A stretch of 64,000 nucleotides of DNA from Solicoccozyma terricola (taxonomy: Eukaryota; Basidiomycota; Tremellomycetes; Filobasidiales; Piskurozymaceae). The DNA is taken from positions 618,287-682,286 of the forward strand of contig BCLD01000012.1 in assembly GCA_001600875.1 (NCBI GenBank), given 5' to 3'. Below, piece by piece: positions 11,791-23,992 of this stretch. Numbering within the stretch: the first letter of the stretch is position 1; every line of letters begins with the position of its first letter. The notes below the pieces were generated by a model. The model had not been told where the DNA came from. It saw nothing but the letters and a program-made list of their open reading frames with translations, and ran no database searches. A program made the position numbers and the translations under genes.

Positions 11791-12369
11791 ATGGCATCCC
11801 CGTACCCTGATAGAGGCAGACGGCTGGATCATCAGGAAAGGGCGTATCAACTCCAGCTAAGAGGAGGCATCGAAGTGAGGTCGGATGTGTTTGATGCGTA
11901 AACTGCGTGGGTGGGTTCCGACGCTGATGGTATGTGTTGGGACGGGAAAGGGTGCAATCAAGTATACGGTATACGGGGCGTTGGTATGTACGCTAGGTCA
12001 TTTAACATGGCCATGGTTCCGGTAAATACCTCTTCTTTTATTTCATCTCACATCGTCTGAGAATAACCAACTTGCGCTCCCCTCCCCGCCCTTTCGTTTC
12101 CTCACAGTCGCCAAACATGGGGTCTTAAAGGTTTCCTAGTCTCCTCAGCCGGTGTGTTCGGACTCACTATCGGCGCAGACAATTATCTTTTACGGTATGA
12201 GAGCCATCAACGTCTTGAAGAGAATGATATGAGACGACAAGCAAGAAATGAGCTCGCTAAAGAAGGGATCATCGCTACCGAGACAGAGATTAGAAAATGG
12301 AAGGCGAGGAGAGCGGAGAAGGAGATGGTGAGAGATATAGGGGAGGACAAGGTTAAGAAATCGACTTGA
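11791..12369 (+). CDS. Small two-segment membrane protein, function unknown
   Basis: I read three exons, 11791-11874, 11951-12021 and 12108-12369, giving 138 residues. The N-terminus (MASPYPDRGRRLDHQE) is polar. A first hydrophobic segment is KYTVYGALVCTLGHLTW (about residues 32-48), and a second is GFLVSSAGVFGLTIGAD after RRQTWGLK. The C-terminal half is charged and helical (ENDMRRQARNELAKEG, then RKWKARRAEKEMVRD). I do not recognise the family with certainty. The hairpin plus basic helical tail resembles small mitochondrial inner-membrane proteins, but that is inference. Splice sites: GTGAGG/AAAG and GTAAAT/CACAG. It converges with the RVS167 gene 165 bp downstream. Confidence 0.7.
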
Positions 12370-12439
12370 GGGATGGGCGTGATGGAAGGGATTAAAAACC
12401 GAGATCGATTCATTCAATGTATTACAACGCATCCACCGT

Positions 12440-12455
12440 CCCCCCCCCCCCCCCC
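12440..12455. repeat. C16 run between convergent genes
   Basis: A pure C run in the 165-bp gap between the ends of the small membrane-protein gene and the RVS167 gene, so in one or both 3' UTRs. Confidence 0.9.
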
Positions 12456-12534
12456 AATTTGAAGACCAAACCACCTTCCAAAAACCTTGTAAAACAACCC
12501 CCAAGCTGTTCACGTTGTTCTCTTCGCCGCTCAT

Positions 12535-14815
12535 CTACTGTAGTTGGGTATACGATCCAGGGAATACTCCTTGTTGACCATTCAATCTCCCAGTCCACCA
12601 ATCATCCTGAGATTCACTCCTTTCAATAATCTCGATCCTGTCTCCAACCTTGAACGACAAATCACCATCCGCTTGAGCTTCGAAATCGAACAACGCAACG
12701 CAATATTGGACTGGTGGACCAGCTGATGCTCTGGATTTGAGAGGTGGTGGAGGAGGTGGTGCCTTCTTGATAGATCCTGAAGCCGTGAGTCCGGACCCAG
12801 CAACAGGGGCCGAGTAAGGAGGAGGAGCGGCAACGGGTGGCGGGACACTGTATGCTGCCTTTGAAGTGGATGGAGTACGATCGAGAGATGTATTGGTAGA
12901 ACTCGCGGACGGTTGACGACCGAAACTTCCCTTGGTCGGCGAAGGTGCTGATGTGCCGGTGTTGGTGCGATAAGACTGCATCATCTTGGCTGGAGAATAT
13001 GACAAATGGAACCAGCAAGGTTTAATGTTTTTGAATCCGCGCATCGACACTTTTTCGCAAAAGCGTTCCCGACTACCACTCACCAGTAGAAACCATCCGC
13101 TTTGTGATTTGCAGCTCGTCCAATTTCTCTGCGGTATCACCTCTCTGAGCAAAATAAATGCTCTCAAAGTCCTTGTTTGTCAAATCGTATTTCCCATCAA
13201 GGAAAGACGATACTTTCTCATGCATCAAGTAGAAGATGTTGAGTCTGGTACCGAGGTTGCAAAAAGGTCAGGAAATGATGATGCGCCCGTCGGCGGCGTG
13301 GGAGGGGTAATCCGACGAAAATTTCCAACGTTCCCGGCATTCAGACTCACTGCATGTAATAGAAACTGTGGAACAAGGGATCCACAAACTTGGTTGCCAT
13401 CTGGAAAAAGATTGGAAGTTCTTGTTTCAATAGGTTATTGAAATGTTCATAGTCGTTCGATGCCATTTCAAAGTCTTGTTCGACCTGAGGATGCGGGTTA
13501 AACGATTCGATTAGAAGGTGGAAGAAGAAGAAGAAGAAGACAAGTCAACTCGAAAAATTAACGTATAACTCACCTTGAACAAATTCTTCTCATCGCTCAA
13601 AGACTTTTCCTTCTTCTCCCTCAACTTGTTCAACGAGTTATTATGTCTATCATAATCAATCAACTGAGAAAAAGAAAAAGAAAAACACAAACCAACAGCG
13701 AAAAAAAACAGAGACGCGGGGCCATCAACCATCAACAAAGCTGAATTCCATCATCCAGAAATGTTCCAAAAGGAACAGAAAAAAGGAGAAAACACACCTT
13801 ATGATCCCTCTTGACAATTGTTTTCCTAATCTTCTTCACAACCTCTTGGAGGTCCTTACACGGGACTAGAATCCTAGAATCGATCAATTCCAATTCCGGT
13901 GCGAGAGTTTCTATGAATTTAACGGTTTCCCCCCAAAAATTCAAAGGATTCTCGTCAGCTCGTTGGCATTTTCACCTTGTTTGTAAAAAAAAAAAAAAAA
14001 AAAAAAAAGACATAAACCCTCACCTCTTAAATCCTCCATCAACACTTGATATTGTCCGATATTCTTCAATGTAATCTCAGCTTGTGGATGTTTTCCAATG
14101 AGATCGAATTCAGCACCCATAGGTGAGAATAAATTGGTGAATGAAGTAGCGAATGTTGAACCAGAGTATAAAAGACCTGGGTGGAGGTGGTTGTAAAAGG
14201 TGGGAATACAATCAGTGCGTGTTTTGTTGTGAGAGGGAGGGATTTGGGGGGGGGGATGTATTTTAAGAGGGATTCGAGAACGGACTTTGAACTGCATCTC
14301 GGAATACTTTGGCGTCTTTGAGCATCTTATCAGCTGCTTGTTCGATAGCTGTGAATTTTCGATTACTATTCGGGAGAAAGGGAGAGGAAATGAATCGTGG
14401 ATCAGTTTTTGTTGTAGAAGGGGGAGGGGGGGGGGGGGAAGGGGTCATGTTTGATGATTAATTTGAAAAGGGGATGTGGATGAGGGATAACTAACTTGTC
14501 GTCGAATTCAGGATCACTTGTCGCTGAATGAAAGGACCCAGAGAAGAGGGGGGGGGGGGGGGAACCCAAACATCAGCATCGGTAGTCCGATATCATCAGA
14601 CCTATAAGCCCCTTTACTCACTCTTGGACATTCCAATCCTACTCGAGATATTATGCGGAGTCCTGAGAAGCAAAATTACGCACAATCCCCTCCCCTCATC
14701 AGCGTCACCGTCCCCCGGAAATGAGCACCCACCCCTCACTCGTAGTAGGAGGAGGGAAATGGGATGATGGAAAAGAGTGAACGTACCGCATGACGGCTTT
14801 TGTGATACCCTTCAT
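12535..14815 (-). CDS. RVS167: BAR-SH3 protein, amphiphysin/Rvs167 type
   Basis: Membrane-curving endocytic protein. The start [10 protein letters not shown] at 14815 matches the N-terminal amphipathic helix of Rvs167. The BAR domain is spread over several small exons between 14815 and 13100 (for example [78 protein letters not shown]). A Ser/Pro/Ala-rich linker with a run of prolines ([11 protein letters not shown]) follows. The C-terminal SH3 domain contains [30 protein letters not shown] and [10 protein letters not shown], the usual ALYDY, WW and P-Y motifs. Known role: vesicle scission at actin patches with Rvs161. Its introns carry C13, C15 and T24 runs on the coding strand. Confidence 0.93.
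13985..14008. repeat. A24 run (T24 on coding strand) in an RVS167 intron
   Basis: On the minus strand this is a T24 tract just upstream of a candidate acceptor CAAACAAG, in the position of a polypyrimidine tract. Confidence 0.9.
14426..14562. repeat. Two G runs (G13, G15) in adjacent RVS167 introns
   Basis: G13 at 14426-14438 and G15 at 14548-14562. Both are C runs on the coding strand and fall between BAR-domain exons. Confidence 0.85.
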
Positions 14816-15803
14816 GGTGGCTAGAGGTTACAATGGGAGGTTGTGAGGATGGATAGGAGGATGCATGGAGATTGCACAGCGAGCAGCCAAGCCAGCCAGC
14901 ATGTGTGTCCGCGTCATCTCCGGTTCGGGTGAGGGGCGACGCCGGGGGGGCGGAGGGGTGGGGGGGATGGAGAATGACGTGGCATGAAGGGCGGGGGTGG
15001 AGGGGATCATATGACGTGGCATTCGGGGCACAACTGCAACTGTGGCTCACAACCCCTACCCGAAGAGTGCAAGGCCGCAATGGAAGGAAGACAACAGTCT
15101 GGGGTGGTTGGGGAACATCACACCGAAGTAGACTGTGCAGGGAATCATCAATTCATTACCATGATACCCACACTTCGAAGCAGTGTAGGCCGTCACAATG
15201 TATCATACCGCTCCCGTTCCAGGTTCTCCCCGTCCCTGGCTGCGACCTGTGACCGCAGGGGCCTGCCTGGTGTCATACGAGCGGATGTGTGTGCGGTATG
15301 GAAGGGGGGGGGGGGGGTACAGGACGTGCCAACAGGTTGTACCGGGTAGAGGAGGGAAGGTCCCCTTGATTGCCCCTTGCATGGCGTTTCAAGCAGTGGC
15401 TGCTGGCTGTGGCTGTTGGGCTGTGGCTGTTGCCCTTGGAACAACGCGCAGACCGCCCCCCTCCCCTTCCCTTCCATCCCCGAGACCGACTGAAAAAATA
15501 ACATGCCCACCCACCCTACTCCAAGTTTACCACAACCCAGCTCAATTTCCCCGTCCAGCTCCCCACCTCAGATCAGGGTCCAACTCTCCCCCTGTCTTTT
15601 TCTCAATTCATTCATTCACCAGGGAACTCAAGGAAGAAAAACTTTTCCCTCTCCCTCCTCTCATCGCGTAGGGCATTCAAATAATCACGTTCATTCCCAC
15701 CCCCCACCAACACAACAAACCCAAAACAACACAAACGAAACCATTCCCCCTTCAACTCCCATCTCCTAGAGAAAACGCAACATACTCCACCCACCCCTCT
15801 AAC
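14816..15803. promoter_or_regulatory. Divergent promoter region, RVS167 / GDP-mannose transporter
   Basis: 988 bp without a credible gene. It includes a G14 run (15304-15317), GGCTGTGGCTGTTG-type short repeats near 15405-15430, and a long C/T-rich stretch from about 15460 to 15800 that leads into the GMT1 start, as expected of a 5' UTR. Confidence 0.55.
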
Positions 15804-18053
15804 ATGTCTCGTCCCGCCACACCACCACTCGGAAGTTCCGTCGCTTCTCCTAGAGGTTCTCAAATAAACCTCGCGCAGTATGCTGCTGACGCGAAGATTG
15901 GGAAAGCAGGGTTGGATGATCAGAGAGAGGGTTTGATGGGTGGGGATGTTAAACAACCACCTGCTAGTAATCCAAGTGAGTGTCATGCGGGGGTGGGGTG
16001 GGGTTGGGTGTGTTGGGTTTTGGTTCTGGATCGGGGGGGGGGGGGGGGGGGGAAAGAAGAGGCTAAGTTGGATGAGTCGCGTCGATAAGATTGGGCGATG
16101 GGAGTTACCAACTACAGTCGTCTGGTGATTGACACGCAGACGGTGGTATTCGATAGATAGTCGATGAAGCCGTCAGAATGAATGGTATTGACCAGTGACT
16201 GACACTTTCCACCTCTTGTAATCATCATCGTAACCAGTCTTCCCCGTCTTGGCATACTGTGGTGCATCCATCATGATGACCGTCGTCAACAAGGTACGTT
16301 TCACCATTTCTTTTCTTTTTTTCTTTTTCTTTTGATATCTTTGCGTTAGCGTTGACCTCTTATTCTAACGTCCTCTTCGCTATTCACTTTTCATGTTTCT
16401 CTTCTCATCTCATCACGGCCAAACCCCCCATCCTTTCTCGTTCCGATCATCCGAACTCGATGCAAACATCCAACGATGTTTTTTTTTTTACGAAAAACCT
16501 TAACAGTTCGTCGTCTCAGGCCACCACTTCTCCATGACTTTCCTCCTTCTTTCCATCCAAAGCATCGTCTGCTCTTCTGCTGTATTCATCGCAAAGAAGA
16601 TGGGCGTGATTTCATGTGAGTTTCTATTTTCTGTATAACTCGGGGGTACACCTCTGAAAACGACGGTAACTGACTTCCCCCCCCCCCTCCCCTCTTTTGA
16701 TATCGTTGATTAGTCCGGGACTTTGATATGAAAGATGCAAAGACTTGGTTCCCTATCTCGGCATTGTTGGTATCTGTGATCTACACTGGTTCTAAATCAT
16801 TGGTGAGTCGGAGTGGATTGTATGACGACGAAAGAGGCGCGCGGGAATTGACCTGTAGATGGCCGTGTGGGGGTGGACTTTCACTTTGTTTAGCAATTCC
16901 TTTCGATTCCTGTATACACCATCTTCAAGAACTTGACCATCATTTTGATTGTGAGTTTTGGATAAAGTTTACCCCTCCCCTCCGTTGGGTGGTGATATTC
17001 ACTTTTCTTACGACACTTGTTACCCACCCTACAGGCATACGGAGAGGTCATCTGGTTTGGTGGTCATGTTACCGGTCTCACACTCTGTTCTTTTGCATTG
17101 ATGGTGAGTCCTTTCTCTTCCAACCAGCCATTACGTGGACTGTTCGTAGCTCATTTCGCCTGGTGTTACATGCAGGTCGGTTCCTCAGTCATCGCTGCTT
17201 GGACGGATATCACCTCTGCCGCTATCGCAGGTTCTCTCGATCTTGTCGATTCAACTACCGGTGCTGAGATTCCATTGCCAAGTAGTATGATCGGACAATT
17301 GAATGTCGGTTACCTTTGGATGGCGTTGAATTGTTTGTGTTCTGCTGCATATGTGAGTCTTTTGGATTAAAATATGAATCCCGTCATGGTCGTGGCTGAT
17401 GTGAATGAGAGACACCATTTTCAGGTATTGGCTATGCGTAAGAGAATCAAGTTGACCGGGTTCAAGGACTGGGACTCGATGTTCTACAACAACCTGTTAT
17501 GTATTCCAATCCTCGTCCTTGCGTCGATTCTACTCGAGGATTGGGGATCCACCAATTTGACATTGAACTTGTGAGTGCGCCACCGCCCAGCACTCGTCGC
17601 CCTAGGTAGAACAACGGGGGAACGGAGAATGGTGGGTTAAAGACAAACTACTTTCACAGCCCCCCCGCTCAACGTGGTTTCCTGTTATTCGCCATGGGTT
17701 TCTCTGGAGCTGCTGCCGTTTTCATCTCCTACACAACCGCTTGGTGCATTCGGACGACTTCCTCGACCACGTACAGGTGAGTTAGACAACATCTGGATTC
17801 CCTATCCTTTCGGTCTACCTTACTTACATTCCTACAAATCCATCACAGCATGGTCGGAGCTCTCAACAAGCTCCCCGTCGCTGCCTCCGGTATGATCTTC
17901 TTCGGTGACCCAGTAAGCTTCGGATCCGTCTCCGCCGTCGGAAGTGGATTCGTCGCCGGGCTAGTATATGCCATTGCCAAGCAGAATCAGACTAAAATCG
18001 ACAAGGCAAAGCAAGGTGGAGTAGTAGCATATCAGATGAGAGAAAAGGCGTGA
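15804..18053 (+). CDS. GMT1: GDP-mannose transporter (Golgi nucleotide-sugar antiporter)
   Basis: Imports GDP-mannose into the Golgi lumen in exchange for GMP, feeding mannan, capsule and glycoprotein synthesis (Vrg4/Gmt1 family). The start [13 protein letters not shown] is followed by a polar cytosolic N-terminus. Then come the membrane segments typical of the family: [79 protein letters not shown] and [14 protein letters not shown]. The last part has [36 protein letters not shown] and [25 protein letters not shown] is the GDP-mannose-binding signature, and FKNLT lies in the second conserved motif. About nine exons. One intron has a G20 run (16033-16052) after its donor, and another ends in a C-rich tract (16677-16687) near its acceptor. 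Tremellomycetes can carry two paralogues, so this could equally be GMT2. Confidence 0.94.
16033..16052. repeat. G20 run in a GMT1 intron
   Basis: G run on the coding strand, about 50 nt after the donor GTGAGTGTCATG, preceded by G-rich sequence. Confidence 0.9.
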
Positions 18054-18583
18054 GGTTTGGACGGCTAGGGTAGGGTGGAATAGTGAAGATCCTGCTCTAT
18101 AGAGGGGGTCCTACGGTTTCCATGGCAGGGGTCTCGTGCTGGATTGGGGGTCATGACAGAATACCATATTTTCTCCCCTCGGTTTCTTCGATACTTTTTA
18201 CATTTTAACGCTGTTTCTTCATACGTTTTTGTGTCGTTGTGAAACGTTGCATGTCATATCATCATAGAGGGTCGCTACATAAACCGTGTTCACGATATGA
18301 GAGTGGATTGGCAACAATGGCTGGGCATAACCTTGTTGCCACCCGCACGGGGTCTTGGACACGTGAAATGCTCACTCTTCTATTTTCCCATCGGCGTTAA
18401 CACAGCTGTGGCGTCATAGCGCTCTTTCCCCGCCCAGCGCTGCGCCTCGTATTGACACCCCTCTCGCGCTTAACCTTGCCTGCGCTGCCCAGCTTTGCCA
18501 TCCTATCGCTTGTACAGACCGTGACCCTTGGACTTGATCTTGCCTAGAATCCCTCAAATCAAATCAAAATCACAGCTGCAATA
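18054..18583. promoter_or_regulatory. GMT1 3' region and L11 promoter
   Basis: 530 bp without a gene. The first half should be GMT1 3' UTR. From about 18410 to 18583 the sequence is C/T-rich (for example CCTCTCGCGCTTAACC), as is usual before ribosomal-protein genes. No specific site can be assigned. Confidence 0.5.
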
Positions 18584-19852
18584 ATGGTGGGTGCTTTGGA
18601 TGGGTTGTGGTGGGCGGCTGGTGGAGGAGCGGGTGGTGTTGCGGAGGTTTAGCGACTTGGTCTGGGTTCATGGCAATCAGCAAGATTTCAATGGGTTCGG
18701 ACAGTAAATCTCGGGAAGGAAGATGGAACTAAGGAACTTTTGATGGAGGTATCGAGGATGCTCATATGGACGAGGAGTTCAGCAAATCGTGAAATGGGGA
18801 AGAATGAAGACCTTTTTCGTCCCTCTCAGGAAAGAAATCAACCGACATTATTGCCATTCAAGAAACCCAGACCATTTACTCGTAACCTCTGAACCACCCA
18901 CCCATCTGCTCTCAAGCCAGTCGTGAAGACATCATAATCGACGTAAAAATAATATACTGACGAGTTCCCCCTTTATTTTCCTTTTTACAGGCTGAGAAGA
19001 CCGCCCCCGTTAACCCGATGAAGGAGCTCCGGATCGAGAAGTTGGTCATCAGTGCGTCGTTGACCTTGTTCACTCATTTTTAGTCCCCAGCATACCAGAA
19101 CCTAACAACGAAACTCCTCCCTTTACCTTCTCACAGACATCTCCGTCGGAGAGTCCGGTGATCGACTTACCCGAGCCTCCAAGGTTTTGGAGCAACTCAC
19201 CGGTCAATCCCCAGTTACTTCCAAAGCTCGATACACCGTTCGATCTTTCTCTATCCGTCGTAACGAGAAGATCGCTGTTCACGTTACTATCCGTGGACCA
19301 AAAGCCGAAGAGGTCTTGGAGCGAGCTCTCAAGGTCAAGGAGTACGAGTTGAAGAAGAGGAACTTTTCACAGACTGGTAACTTCGGTTTCGGCATTGATG
19401 AGGTGGGTGTTGGTGGAATGGGTTGTTGGATGGCGAGAATGAATGGAGTTGGCGGTGGGGATATTGGAATTGAATTGCTGATTGAGCATGTTCCGTTCCA
19501 CAGCACATTGATTTGGGTATCAAGTACGACCCAGGAATCGGTATTTTCGGTATGGACTTGTAAGTGTTCTACCCATTCCACTCTAATCACCACAACAACG
19601 CATAACTGAAATCATTTCCTCCCACGTCTCAGCTACGTTTGCATGGGCCGACCAGGACAACGTGTTGCCCGCCGAAAGCAGAAGGGTGCTCGTGTTGGAT
19701 TCCAACACCGAGTGAAGAAGGAGGACTCTGTCTCTTGGTTCAAGCAGAGGTTCGACGGTATCGTTGGACGAGTGAGTGGATGAGGGTCCTGTTCTAAAGA
19801 AACATGAACGGGAAACATGACGCTGATCATCATATACCGGCGTTCTTAGTAA
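18584..19852 (+). CDS. RPL11: 60S ribosomal protein L11 (uL5)
   Basis: Large-subunit ribosomal protein that contacts 5S rRNA at the central protuberance. Exons are 18584-18586 (the ATG alone), 18991-19051, 19137-19402, 19504-19559, 19633-19771 and 19850-19852 (the stop codon alone). They sum to 528 nt, or 175 residues, the normal length for the family. Diagnostic runs are [77 protein letters not shown] and [12 protein letters not shown]. If the last intron is not spliced, the protein ends VGRVSG with a TGA shortly after. The 404-nt first intron directly after ATG is typical of fungal ribosomal-protein genes. Confidence 0.96.
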
Positions 19853-20183
19853 TCGGCTTTACCTGGAGTCGGTGGGGTTTAGAAGTTTCGTAGTCTTTTG
19901 GATCTTGACATGGGGATGAAGGATTTGTTACCTAGGGCCCGAGGAATTGAATCGGCTGAGGACGTTCCTTGAATGCTCTGTGTTATATGGATCTGTGCGA
20001 TTATGTGATTTCATTACACATGTTTTCAGCAGTCGTCCTGCGTCGCCCCCGTGAGAAATTCGAATTCAAGTTGTGACTATTAGACGATGCATCAACTCCA
20101 ACCAGCATATCCATCGTGCACCTCCTCACCACCATCAGGGACAGCCCGCAGACCACTACTTCACCGCACCGCACCCCGCAATC
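19853..20183. promoter_or_regulatory. L11 3' region and SYF1 promoter
   Basis: 331 bp with no gene. SYF1 is read from the ATG at 20184. The same frame is open upstream to about 20073, but it has no ATG there. Confidence 0.5.
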
Positions 20184-23100
20184 ATGGTCGCAGCGGCATC
20201 CTCGTCCTCCAGCGCTCCCTCGCTGGAATCTCTCACGTCCCACTTCCCACTCACATCGCCAATCCCAACACCTCTCACCCATCCACACCTCATCCACCCC
20301 ACCTCTCTCATCACAGAGGAAGACCTACTCCTCAACTTTGAAAACCAACGAGCATGGATTGCGTACATCACCTCCATCAGGGAAAGAGTGAACAAGCTCA
20401 TTCCGCGAGCTTCGGAGAACCCGTCAACCGAAGATACCATTCTTGGTCCTCTCGTCTCCAAGGACGCGAGGAATGCTTTACAGGAACTCACGATGGTGTA
20501 TGAGAGGGCATTGGCGATTTTCCCTACTTCCTTCAAGCTGTGGAAACTCTACGTGACCATGAGACAGTCCTTCGTTCTTGGCCAACCGACAACTTCGGCA
20601 TTGAGAGCAAGGAAAGCGAATGCTGGTAGAGGTTCCAAGAGCAAGACTGATGTGACGGAGATGCTGACGTTTGCGGAGGCCGAGTATGAATGGCAAGGTG
20701 GTCTGGATGGCATCGTAGGTTTCGAAGAGTGGAAGAGTATGATTGCAACTGGAGAGAGAATGATTCAATGGCAGAGTCATGTGAGTTCAAACTGGGCGAA
20801 TTTCTTGGATTAGTGCGGCCATTGACATGCCTCACACACGTCTATTAGCTCCCCGCGCCATGGCTCATGCACCTCTCTACCTTCCTCCACCCCAAATGCC
20901 CCGCTCCTTTCCAACGAACGTTCGCTCGGAGGACTTTTGATCGTGCGTTGAGGAGTCTGCCACCATCCCTGCATGGACGCATATGGGGTCTCTATCTGAG
21001 GTGGGCTGAGCAAGTTGGTGGGATCGTTGGAGATCGCGTTTGGAGGAGGCTGTTAAAGGTGGGTTGTCCGGGGATGATGCTGTCTCGGCTTGGCAATTTC
21101 CAACGTGTAAATATGTTTTTTACAGGTCGACCCGTCCCTTACCGAGCGTCACATCACACATCTCCTCAACTCGACACCCGTCCGACCTCTCGCAGCAGCC
21201 AAGTACCTCCTCGCACTCGCTCGCAAAGCCACAAAGGGAACATACACTCCGTTGGAAGGCAAGTCTCCATACCAGCTGTTCGTCGATTTCCTCGAACTCG
21301 TTGAAAATTACTCGGAGGAGGTAGGATTGGACGCCGATGAAGTGGAAGCGGTGCGGAAAGAGGCGGAGCAAGTGGAGGAGGGAAATGCTCAAGTGGTGGA
21401 TGCACAAAAAAAGGTCGAGCCAGCCAGTGTGGGCGGCAAGTTGATGAGGTTTGAGGGTCCACCAGTCGCTGTGACCAAGGGGACTGGTCAAAAGGCGGTC
21501 ACCGCCCCCCAGGACAATTCCGAGCCATACAGCGAAGACACAGATCCAGCGAGTCCTAGACGACTCGACATTGGTGCAATCGTTCTCAAAGACGGCCTGG
21601 AGGTATACAAAGACCAAGCAGGACGATTGTGGACCGGTCTTGCCACTTACTGGATCAAGCGTGGTGACTTTGAGAAAGCTGGAGAGATCTTTGAACAGGG
21701 AATGACACATGTCGTTACTATCAGAGACTTTACTCAGATCTTCGATGCATATGCCGAGTTTTCAGAGACTCTCATCTCTACCCTAATGGAAGCGATATCA
21801 GATCCTGAACTCGAGGCGGAAGAGGTAGAAGAGACCGAGACCGAGCTCGATAAAAGGATGAAGGACTTTGAGGATTTGATGGATCGAAGGCCGTTCATGG
21901 TGAACGAGGTGTTGTTGCGGAGAAATCCAAACGAGGTCGTTGAATGGGAGAAGAGAGTGGCGTTGTATGGAGATGATGATGAGAAGGTAAATGCTCTTGT
22001 TTCTCGGTATTCTCCCCCTTTGCTGATCGTCACCCTCATACACAGGTCGTTGAAACGTACAATGAAGCTCTTGAGACGATCAATCCCCGCAAGGCTGTCG
22101 GTGCTCTCTACCCTGTCTACGTCAAATTTGCCAAGTTCTACGAGGAGGGCGGATCTAAGGATGCCGAGACTGGAGAGCCTCGAAATGCGCCTGACCTCGA
22201 CGCCGCTCGAAAAATCTTCGAAAAAGCGACCAGAGTGCCGTACAAGACAGTCGATGAGTTGGCTGAGGTCTGGTGCGAATGGGCAGAGATGGAGTTGAGG
22301 CATGAGTACGTGGAGCATCCTTGGGTATCCACGTTGACCGGACAATAACAGGGTTTTCCCTTCTACAGAAACTACGAGGAAGCGATCCGGTTGATGCAAC
22401 GCGCCACATCCACACCGAAAAATACCAAGGTCAACTTCTACGATGATGTGAGTAATTTGGGCTAATTGATCGTTAGTCCCGCTTTCTTACATAAATGTCA
22501 ACGCGTCAGTCAATATCCGTACAAGGCAGGCTGTTCAAGAGTTTGAAATTGTGGTCTTTCTACGTCGATTTAGAAGAGTCCATCGGATCTGTCGAGAGCA
22601 CTAAAGCAGTCTACGACAAAATTATCGACCTCAAGATCGCTAATGCTCAAACAATCGCCAATTATGCGCAGTTCCTCGAGGACAACAAGTACTTTGAGGA
22701 AAGCTTCAAGGTGAGTTGCGTTGAGTGAACGTTCAGTGAATTCCAATTCTCAAATCCGCAAGGTTTACAGATCTACGAACGTGGTATCGACCTATTCAAC
22801 TTTCCCATCGCATTCGAGATCTGGAATATCTACCTGTCCAAGTTTGTTGCCCGATATGTGAGTTGTGTCGTGCCAGTTTTAGCAAAGGAGGCACTGACAA
22901 CCTTGACAATGGCATTAGGGTGGAAGCAAGCTAGAGCGAACGCGAGATCTCTTCGAACAAGCCCTTGACAAATGCCCAGCCAAATACTGCAAGCCTCTTT
23001 TCCTCATGTATGCCGCTCTTGAAGAAGAACACGGTTTGGCCAAGAGGGCGATGGGCATTTACGATCGGGCTGCGACCGTGGTCCAGGAGTCGGACAAGTT

Positions 23101-23884
23101 CGATGTGAGAATTTGTTGATAACATTCGTCTACCACGGTGGCTAACGCCATTCCACACTCCAGATGTTTACCATTTACATAGCGAAGGCTGCCGCCAACT
23201 TTGGGTTGCCGGCCACGCGGCCCATTTATCAACGTGCCATTGAGGTACTTCCAGACAGGCAGACTGCGACCATGTGCTTGCGCTTCGCTGCTCTTGAGAG
23301 GAAGTTGGGCGAGATTGACCGGGCTCGGGCGATCTACGCTCATGCGAGTCAATTCTGCGACCCTCGAAGCAACCAGGAATTCTGGCACGAGTGGAATAAC
23401 TTTGAGAGTGAGTGTCTTGGGTCGACAGAATATGACCACCAAATCCTGATCTAACCCAATGTCTGTGACCTCCTCAGTCGAAACTGGATCTGAGGACACT
23501 TTCAGAGAAATGCTTCGTATCAAGCGATCCGTCCAGGCAGCATTCAATACCGAGTACGTTTCAGTCAGTTTATTAATCACCCCTTTAATGTCACTGATCT
23601 CGCCTTCCCATTTCAGGGCTTCGTATCTGGCTGCACAAGCGCAGGCTGCACGGAAAGGTGTCAAGGAAAGGGACAGTGCCGCCGATGCAGCAAGAGATGC
23701 TGCCGACCCGATGGCTGCGATGGAAAGACAAATGGAAGAGGCAAATGCAGGCACTCGACCTACGGCCGGTGGTGCACCCGCGTTCGTTAGATCTGCAGCC
23801 AGTGGCGCGAGCACTCAGGCTCCGGTGCCGGTGGTGAATCCAGACGCCATTGACATTGACGGCGATGATGATGATGATGAGTAG
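20184..23884 (+). CDS. SYF1: Pre-mRNA-splicing factor SYF1 (HAT-repeat protein)
   Basis: Component of the NineTeen/Prp19-associated complex (human XAB2) that stabilises the active spliceosome. It is built of half-a-TPR (HAT) repeats throughout. Exon 1 is 20184-20780, exon 2 20849-21058, exon 3 21126-21986 and exon 4 22046-22305, with further exons to 23884. Diagnostic segments are LLLNFENQRAWIAYITS near residue 55, PTSFKLWKLYVTMR, FQRTFARRTFDRALRSLP, GRLWTGLATYWIKRGDFEKA, NEVLLRRNPNEVVEWEKR and LYPVYVKFAKFYEEGG. Towards the C-terminus it has FNFPIAFEIWNIYLSKF, CKPLFLMYAALEEEHGLAKR and TRPIYQRAIEVLPDRQ. The tail is Ala-rich and ends IDIDGDDDDDE. A poorly conserved acidic insert (residues about 370-430) separates repeat blocks. 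It converges with CIR1 with a gap of only 108 bp. Confidence 0.96.
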
Positions 23885-23992
23885 TCGCTTGTAGCGTGAA
23901 ATGATATCATGAACATCGTAGTATATGGTTTGACAGGTAAAAGTTCGGATTAGAACATCAACGCATACACCATATCTTCTCCACACTGTCTC

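Noticed and set aside
18587..18990. Possible box C/D snoRNA in the first L11 intron
   Set aside because: TGATGGA and several CTGA elements exist, but no terminal stem and no convincing C/D pair spacing could be seen.
21120..21710. 196-codon minus-strand frame antisense to SYF1
   Set aside because: The plus strand here encodes clear SYF1 HAT repeats; the antisense frame is a by-product.
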